From an uncultured Oscillospiraceae bacterium (GTDB taxonomy: Bacteria > Bacillota > Clostridia > Oscillospirales > Oscillospiraceae), in contig CAJUOA010000107.1 of the NCBI GenBank assembly GCA_910587785.1, positions 1-10,124 of the forward strand: DNA of 10,124 nt, in the 5' to 3' direction. Below the pieces are notes generated by a model. The model searched no databases. It saw only the letters and a list, made by a program, of their open reading frames with translations, and had not been told where the DNA came from. The position numbers and the translations under genes are program-made. Below, in pieces: positions 6,380 to 10,124 of the stretch; position 1 is the first letter of the stretch, and each line of letters starts with the position of its first letter.

Positions 6380-7157
6380 GTTTCAGTACCTCCTTTGTCA
6401 GATTTTGGTACGCCGCCGCAACCTTGCCGCCGGGGTCATGGGCAAAAATGCTCTTGCCCTCGGCGCTGATCTCCTTTGCCCGGACAGAGTGGGGAATCTC
6501 ACTGGCAAATACCTTGATTTTACTGCCGTAGTTCTCCCGCAGCAGTGCGCCGATCTCCTTTGCGAAGTTCGTGCGGCTGTCCACCATGGTCAGCAGGATG
6601 CCGTCGATCTGGAGCTTCGGGTTAATTTGCCGCCGTACCTTGTTGACCGTAGAGAGGAGCTGTTCCAGGCCCTTGGCCGGGAGGTATTCCGCCTGGACGG
6701 GAATCAGTACCCGGTTGACGGCGGCAAGGGCGTTGACCGTCAGCATCCCCAGGGAGGGCTGGCAGTCAATGAGGATGTGGGTGTACTGCCGTTTCACCGT
6801 GTCCAGGTACTGCCGCAGGATGGTTTCACGGCTCATGGCATTCACCAGAGAAACCTCCATGCCGGACAGCTCGATGTTGCTGGGCATGAGGTCGATGCCC
6901 TCCGGGTGGCGCAGGATGCCCTCGCCGGGGGTGATGGGCTGGTCGGTCAGCACCTTCCCCATCATGTCGGAGAGGGTGACGGGCAGGGTGTCCGGCTGGT
7001 GGTGGCCTAAACTGATGGAAAGCGAAGCCTGGGGGTCCGCATCCACGACCAGCACCTTTTTCCCAGCCTGAGCCAGTCCAACGCCGAGGTTGGCACAGGT
7101 AGTCGATTTCCCTACGCCGCCCTTCTGGTTCACTACTGCGATAATCTGTGCGTTCAT
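6336..7157 (-). CDS. parA: ParA/Soj-family partition ATPase (273 aa)
   Basis: ParA ATPases bind DNA non-specifically as ATP dimers and position ParB-bound DNA. The deviant Walker A motif KGGVGKST is at residues 12-19 with the signature lysine, the Walker A' motif DADPQAS at 39-45 and the Walker B motif HILIDCQPS at ~127-135. PVQAEYLPAKGLEQL (~153-167) is also typical. There is no N-terminal helix-turn-helix and the length is normal, so this is the short Soj-like type that does not itself act as a site-specific repressor. The ATG at 7157 is preceded by AAGGAG, which overlaps the stop of the upstream DUF6551-like gene (3-nt gap). The 3' end overlaps parB copy B by 44 nt. The gene is thus translated within the partition operon and is probably partnered by one or both ParB copies. 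Confidence 0.95.
   Translation of the reverse strand: MNAQIIAVVNQKGGVGKSTTCANLGVGLAQAGKKVLVVDADPQASLSISLGHHQPDTLPVTLSDMMGKVLTDQPITPGEGILRHPEGIDLMPSNIELSGMEVSLVNAMSRETILRQYLDTVKRQYTHILIDCQPSLGMLTVNALAAVNRVLIPVQAEYLPAKGLEQLLSTVNKVRRQINPKLQIDGILLTMVDSRTNFAKEIGALLRENYGSKIKVFASEIPHSVRAKEISAEGKSIFAHDPGGKVAAAYQNLTKEVLKLEKQREKCKAGIGR
6389..6396 (-). promoter_or_regulatory. Ribosome binding site deciding a TTG start of parB copy B
   Basis: AAAGGAGG lies 9 nt before TTG (6379-6377), inside the 3' end of parA. It supports a TTG start and a 44-nt overlap rather than an internal ATG. Confidence 0.75.
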
Positions 7158-7160
7158 AAC

Positions 7161-7958
7161 TCACTCCTTAAAGCGGTAGGGGAGCTTTCTGCCGCCGGGT
7201 TGGCTGTTATACTTCTGCCGCAGGACACGGGCATACCGCAGTGCGGCGCGGTTGGTGCTGAAATCCGTCTTGCCTCGCCGGACCACCTCATCCGGGTCGA
7301 TGTTGGTCAGCCGCTTGATGGCCGTCCGGTTCACCAGCTCCGTCTCATACGTTTTCAGAAACAGTGCCATGCCGGAGAGGAATCCGGCCCGCAGGGAACT
7401 GGGCGCTCCCTTCCACGCCGAATCCATCAGGTAGAGCATCCGGTCAAAGGCCGCGCTCCCCAGCAGCCGGTAGGCGGAAATGACCGCCTGGACCACAGTA
7501 ACCTCGTAATCGCCGGGAGTGCGCTTCCCCAGCGCCCACTGGAAACCATTAGCCAACAGCAGGCGGTGGATTTCCATGATCTCCGGGTCACTGCCCGCTT
7601 CGATGAGGGCGTTGGCGGACTGGGCCGCGCTCAGCTGCTCCCTGGCCTTGTCCAGCTTCCAGCATAGCTCCGCCTCCGCCTTATAGGTCAGACCGTGGTA
7701 CAGCTTACAGGGGGCGTTGAAGTCCCCGCCGTACATTCGCCGCTGGATGATGACCCGGTGCTGACCGTCCACCAGATAGAAGCTCCCATCCCGGTAGCTC
7801 ACCACAAGCGGGTCCAGCAGGCCGGAGTCCCAGTCCCGCGTCAGCTCCCGCAGCCGCCCTTCCCGCACGGGCCGCTGGTACGGCTGGCCGGAGATCAGCA
7901 GGGCGGTGTCGATGCTGCTCATTTCAAAGGTCACGCCGTTGTTGTTACTCATGCTCAT
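7161..7958 (-). CDS. DUF6551-like protein with ParB-type N-terminal domain (265 aa)
   Basis: The N-terminal ~110 residues follow the ParB/Srx-like pattern: a short strand with PYQRPV (26-31), LLDPLVVSYRDGSFYLVDGQHR (47-68) with the DGQHR motif in place of the GHRR box, then RRMYGGDF and a conserved helical region. The rest (~110-265) is helical and lacks a clear ParB helix-turn-helix or clamp domain. I believe it matches the DUF6551 group found in Clostridia elements; this is from memory of the pattern, not a search. The ATG at 7958 has AAAGGACGG just upstream and overlaps the end of parB copy A by 14 nt. It ends 3 nt before parA. The position implies a role in partition, copy control or DNA binding. 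No catalytic activity can be inferred. Confidence 0.75.
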   Translation of the reverse strand: MSMSNNNGVTFEMSSIDTALLISGQPYQRPVREGRLRELTRDWDSGLLDPLVVSYRDGSFYLVDGQHRVIIQRRMYGGDFNAPCKLYHGLTYKAEAELCWKLDKAREQLSAAQSANALIEAGSDPEIMEIHRLLLANGFQWALGKRTPGDYEVTVVQAVISAYRLLGSAAFDRMLYLMDSAWKGAPSSLRAGFLSGMALFLKTYETELVNRTAIKRLTNIDPDEVVRRGKTDFSTNRAALRYARVLRQKYNSQPGGRKLPYRFKE

Positions 7959-9000
7959 TCCGTCCTTTCACATCATTATAGAATTTATCTGCGGCGGCAT
8001 GGATGTCGCTGATCTGCCGCTGGAGACTGTCCATATGCTCCGGCAATAATGCCGGGAAAATTTCCGCGTAGAATGGAATCAGGAAAACCTCCATCTCGCG
8101 GCGGCTCCGGCTGACATACTCCCCGAATGCTGAAAGGAACATCTCCGGGGTGCAGCGGCACTCTTTTGTCGTATCCTTCAGACGAAGGATGTCCTCCGCA
8201 ATATGCCCGTGGCCGGTGTCCTCCGTGATTTCCGCCTTGTCCGGCTTTGGAGGCTTTGGCTGGGCAGGAGGGCGGACCGTGGGAGACGGAGGTGCGCCCG
8301 CCGACAGGATGGATGACACAGCGGCACGATCTAAGCCGTCCTCCTGACTGGCTCTTTTCAGCTGCTGGGCCTGGGTCAGAGTAGGGACAGCCTGTCCGCT
8401 GTCTATGGCCTCCATTACAAGGGCCTGTTCCTCTGGTTTCAAATAGGAGAGCTCCACTGCCGGGGTTAGAGAGATCTCCTTCTCGTCCACCATCTGTTGC
8501 AGCTGGGGAGACAGCTCGGTGAGGCGGATATACCGCCGTACTGTATCACCGCTAATACCTAGTTCTTTTGCAACTTCATCGTCAGCACGGAACCTAGCCG
8601 CAGCTTGCGGCGAGGTTAGATCGGTTCGCGCTCCCTTCCGTTTGATAGCATCCAACTTCATCCGGTATGCCTGGGCTTTTTCGCTGGGGAGAATGTTCTC
8701 CCGTTGGATGTTGCTGTCTACCATCAGGATGATGGCGGCATCATCGTCCATATCCCGGATGATTGCCGGAATTGTTTCCAGCCCCGCCGCTTCGCTGGCG
8801 TGTTTGCGCCGGTGGCCTGCCACGATCTCATAGCCGCCCGCCTCGCGGGGCCGGACGATGGCCGGGGTCAATACTCCATATTGACTGACGCTCTCCATCA
8901 TCCCGTGCATCGCCTCATCATCCCGAACCTTGAAGGGATGGTTCGGGAATGGGTACAGCTCCGACAGCGATAGCTGGACCACAATTTCCTCGCTGGGCAT
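7945..9000 (-). CDS. parB: ParB/Spo0J-family partition protein, copy A (351 aa)
   Basis: This is the first gene of the partition block. The ParB N-terminal domain covers residues ~5-102, with LYPFPNHPFKVRDD, GVLTPAIVRP, the GHRRKHA box (62-68) and SNIQREN (96-102). A clear helix-turn-helix, EVAKELGISGDTVRRYIRL, is at 142-160, followed by TELSPQLQQMV and the shared block VELSYLKPEEQALVMEAI. A Pro-rich linker (~236-255, PPSPTVRPPAQPKPPKP) leads to a C-terminal helical domain (~265-351) that has no obvious counterpart in copy B. The ATG at 9000 has AAAGGAGAG upstream. The 3' end overlaps the DUF6551-like gene by 14 nt. An imperfect 27-bp palindrome (8591-8617) lies within the gene. A terminator hairpin precedes it at 9032-9069. 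Family assignment is firm; the target site is unknown. Confidence 0.93.
   Translation of the reverse strand: MPSEEIVVQLSLSELYPFPNHPFKVRDDEAMHGMMESVSQYGVLTPAIVRPREAGGYEIVAGHRRKHASEAAGLETIPAIIRDMDDDAAIILMVDSNIQRENILPSEKAQAYRMKLDAIKRKGARTDLTSPQAAARFRADDEVAKELGISGDTVRRYIRLTELSPQLQQMVDEKEISLTPAVELSYLKPEEQALVMEAIDSGQAVPTLTQAQQLKRASQEDGLDRAAVSSILSAGAPPSPTVRPPAQPKPPKPDKAEITEDTGHGHIAEDILRLKDTTKECRCTPEMFLSAFGEYVSRSRREMEVFLIPFYAEIFPALLPEHMDSLQRQISDIHAAADKFYNDVKGRNEHE
8591..8617. repeat. 27-bp near-perfect palindrome inside parB copy A
   Basis: AACCTAGCCGCA (8591-8602) and TGCGGCGAGGTT (8606-8617) are reverse complements with one mismatch and a 3-nt centre. The segment encodes TSPQAAAR, the same codon positions as the 5895-5921 palindrome in copy B. 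The outer AACCT and AGGTT are identical in both. Confidence 0.7.
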
Positions 9001-9031
9001 GGATTCTCTCTCCTTTCCTCACTGCGGGCAT

Positions 9032-9069
9032 AAAAAATGGGAGAATGTGGCGCTGGCCTACATTCTCCC
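9032..9069 (-). terminator. Intrinsic terminator or attenuator ahead of parB copy A
   Basis: On the minus strand, GGGAGAATGT (9069-9060) pairs perfectly with ACATTCTCCC (9048-9039) around an 11-nt loop, followed by A and six T (9037-9032). It lies only ~32 nt before the parB start. It either ends a transcript of a now-lost upstream gene or attenuates the partition operon. The stop codon of a short upstream ORF (9060-9058) begins at the last base of its first arm. A weak promoter-like pair (TCGACA at 9104-9099, TGTAAT at 9079-9074, 19-nt spacing) would start within the stem and is not convincing. Confidence 0.8.
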
Positions 9070-9159
9070 TGGAATTACAGTGTGTAGTTGTCGGTTCTTG
9101 TCGAAAATGGGCGTTTCTCTGTTTTGCCTGCTGGGAGCCATCCCGCCGCAAACCCGCAT
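9058..9159 (-). CDS. Short leader-like ORF (33 aa), uncertain
   Basis: This minus-strand frame encodes 33 residues beginning MRVCGGMAPSRQNRE and ending RQLHTVIPGRM, with TAG at the terminator's first arm. The frame stays open upstream to the junction near 9207 (…SGKKLKKVKKPVF before the Met), so it could instead be the C-terminal remnant of a longer gene cut by the junction. No good ribosome binding site precedes the ATG at 9159 or the internal ATG at 9141. Its position, just before a hairpin and T-run that precede the partition genes, fits a leader peptide controlling attenuation, but nothing in the sequence proves translation. Confidence 0.3.
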   Translation of the reverse strand: MRVCGGMAPSRQNRETPIFDKNRQLHTVIPGRM

Positions 9160-9199
9160 GAATACTGGCTTTTTTACCTTTTTCAATTTCTTTCCCGAA

Positions 9200-9211
9200 T
9201 GACATCCTATC
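9200..9211. other. Junction: abrupt start of the Cna-B gene fragment
   Basis: The plus-strand Cna-B frame has a TGA at 9200-9202. Recognisable repeat sequence begins at about 9209-9211, in the middle of a repeat unit. A second copy of the same unit start at 10063-10085 shows where homology begins: identity with 9211-9233 stops just left of 9211. The DNA to the left therefore does not belong to the Cna-B gene, marking a rearrangement or assembly breakpoint. Confidence 0.6.
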
Positions 9212-10124
9212 AACGGCCTCTACACCACCGATGCGGGCGGACAGATCGTGTTGTCCAAGCTGCTCCCCGGCACCTATGTGGTGTCCGAGGTCAAGGCCCC
9301 GGACAACTACCAGGCGGACCCCACCCCTCAGACCGTGGTGGTCAACGCCGGGGACACTCAGACGCTCCGATTTTACGATGATCCCCTCTGCACCCTGACC
9401 ATCCTGAAGCGGGACGCGGTGACCCAGAAGCCCCTGAAGGGCGCGGAGTTCACCGTGAAGGACAGCGAGGGCCGGAACATCGGACGGTACACCACCGGGA
9501 CAGACGGTACCGTCACCGTCTCCGGGCTGACCCCCAACGGGACCTATGTGGTATCCGAGACCAAGGCCCCCACAGGCTATATCAAGGACGAGACTCCCAA
9601 GAATATCGTGGTGCGCTCCGGCGCTGCCAACACCCTGATCTTTGATGACGAACCCGCCACCACCCTGATCATCCGCAAATTCATCGAGGGGACGGAGAAC
9701 GAGCCGCTGTCCGGTGTGGCCTTCAAGGTCGTGGACGGCAACGGCGGCGCTGTCGGCCCGGACGATGGCATCTACTACACCGACAAGGCTGGAGAGATCG
9801 TGCTGGAGGGCCTGGAACCCGGCACCACCGTGAAGGTGCGGGAGATCAAGACCGTGGAGGGCTACGTTTTAGACGGAACCCCGCAGGACATTCTCATCAA
9901 GGCAGGAGAGGCGCAGCAGTTGACCTTCTGGAACAAGCGGGCCGGTACCTTGGTCATCCAAAAGAAGGACAGTGTGACCGGCGCGCTCATCCCTGGCGCG
10001 CAGTTCCAGCTCACCTACGCCAACGGCGGGTACGTTGATAACGACAACGGCCACCTGTCCTCCAATGGCCTCTACACCACCGATGACAAGGGCGAGATCC
10101 GTATCTACGGCATCACCGGGACTG
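9209..10124 (+). CDS. Cna-B/SpaA-type surface repeat protein, partial at both ends
   Basis: The frame from 9209 to the right edge encodes about 305 residues of tandem prealbumin-like (Cna-B/SpaA) domains, the building blocks of Gram-positive pilins and adhesins. Breaks between units fall near 9386, 9656 and 9946. Each begins with a strand such as LTILKRDAVTQKPLKGAEF or LVIQKKDSVTGALIPGAQF, carrying the lysine expected to form an intramolecular isopeptide bond. Each has the acidic E-box (TYVVSEVKAP, TYVVSETKAP, VKVREIKT) and ends near FYDDP, IFDDEP or FWNKR with the partner Asp/Asn position. The 5' end is missing: no start codon, no signal peptide, and an in-frame TGA at 9200. The 3' end runs off the window, so a sortase signal cannot be seen. 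It is divergent from the partition block. Either a broken gene or a chimeric joint; family assignment is firm. Confidence 0.85.
   Translation, partial: MNGLYTTDAGGQIVLSKLLPGTYVVSEVKAPDNYQADPTPQTVVVNAGDTQTLRFYDDPLCTLTILKRDAVTQKPLKGAEFTVKDSEGRNIGRYTTGTDGTVTVSGLTPNGTYVVSETKAPTGYIKDETPKNIVVRSGAANTLIFDDEPATTLIIRKFIEGTENEPLSGVAFKVVDGNGGAVGPDDGIYYTDKAGEIVLEGLEPGTTVKVREIKTVEGYVLDGTPQDILIKAGEAQQLTFWNKRAGTLVIQKKDSVTGALIPGAQFQLTYANGGYVDNDNGHLSSNGLYTTDDKGEIRIYGITGT
9211..9233 (+). repeat. Cna-B unit repeat, copy 1
   Basis: It encodes NGLYTTD and matches 10063-10085 with one mismatch in 23 bp. It lies exactly at the left junction of the gene. Confidence 0.7.
10063..10085 (+). repeat. Cna-B unit repeat, copy 2
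   Basis: Partner of 9211-9233. It encodes NGLYTTD after SS rather than I, and shows the intact context expected for copy 1. Confidence 0.7.

Noticed and set aside
6823..6830. GTTTCACG, half of a canonical Bacillus-type parS site, inside parA
   Set aside because: The second half is absent (next bases GCTCATGG), so there is no 16-bp palindrome.
8930..9202. Plus-strand 90-codon frame ending at the Cna-B junction
   Set aside because: The first part is antisense to parB. It happens to share the Cna-B frame and supplies the TGA, but it shows no signal peptide or Cna-B sequence.
8918..9205. Minus-strand 95-codon frame beginning MSFGKEIEKG
   Set aside because: Its second half overlaps parB copy A in another frame and it runs through the terminator hairpin; no family resemblance and no good ribosome binding site.
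1223..9212. CTATCA near both joints (1223-1228 and 9207-9212) as a target-site duplication
   Set aside because: Six bases are too short to stand out by chance, and the copy near the topB joint is offset by about 12 nt from the breakpoint.
1..10124. CRISPR arrays, tRNA, rRNA, integrase, relaxase or transposase
   Set aside because: No regularly spaced repeats, RNA gene signatures or characteristic motifs of these proteins were seen on either strand.

Overview
The window is GC-rich, gene-dense DNA that looks like part of an integrative and conjugative (or plasmid-like) element of a gut Clostridia, most likely an Oscillospiraceae-type host. This is inference. It rests on a topoisomerase III fragment, a ParA/ParB partition block, a large secreted SLH-domain protein and a Cna-B/SpaA-type surface protein lying together, on strong AGGAGG ribosome binding sites with several TTG starts, and on protein style. 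No integrase, relaxase or attachment site is visible, so the element type is not proven.

Layout. Almost everything from 9159 down to 1 is read on the minus strand. In transcription order: a short leader-like ORF (9159-9058) whose stop lies in an intrinsic terminator (9069-9032); a four-gene partition block with overlapping or tightly spaced genes, namely parB copy A (9000-7945), a DUF6551-like ParB-fold protein (7958-7161), parA (7157-6336) and parB copy B (6379-5441); a second terminator (5420-5393); an 886-residue exported SLH protein (5357-2697); three unrecognised proteins of 235, 89 and 158 residues (2681-1212); and a topoisomerase III gene that begins in mid-domain immediately after the stop of the 158-residue ORF (1211-1, leaving the window). 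On the plus strand, from about 9209 to the right edge, is the middle of a Cna-B/SpaA repeat protein that also begins in mid-domain.

How the genes may work together. The partition block probably stabilises the element: a Soj-type ParA ATPase with two diverged ParB adaptors and a third protein carrying a ParB-like DGQHR motif. Topoisomerase III would serve replication or conjugation, but this copy lacks its Toprim half and is probably dead unless the junction is an assembly error. The SLH and Cna-B proteins are surface proteins, likely cargo affecting adhesion or cell contact.

The most notable signals are: (1) matching 27-bp palindromes at the homologous codon position in both parB genes, candidate internal centromere or operator sites; (2) three ParB-like proteins around one ParA; (3) a leader ORF whose stop codon lies in a terminator stem just upstream of the partition block; (4) two abrupt gene junctions, at about 1211/1212 and 9203-9211, which bound the 8-kb minus-strand block and suggest rearrangement or a chimeric assembly.
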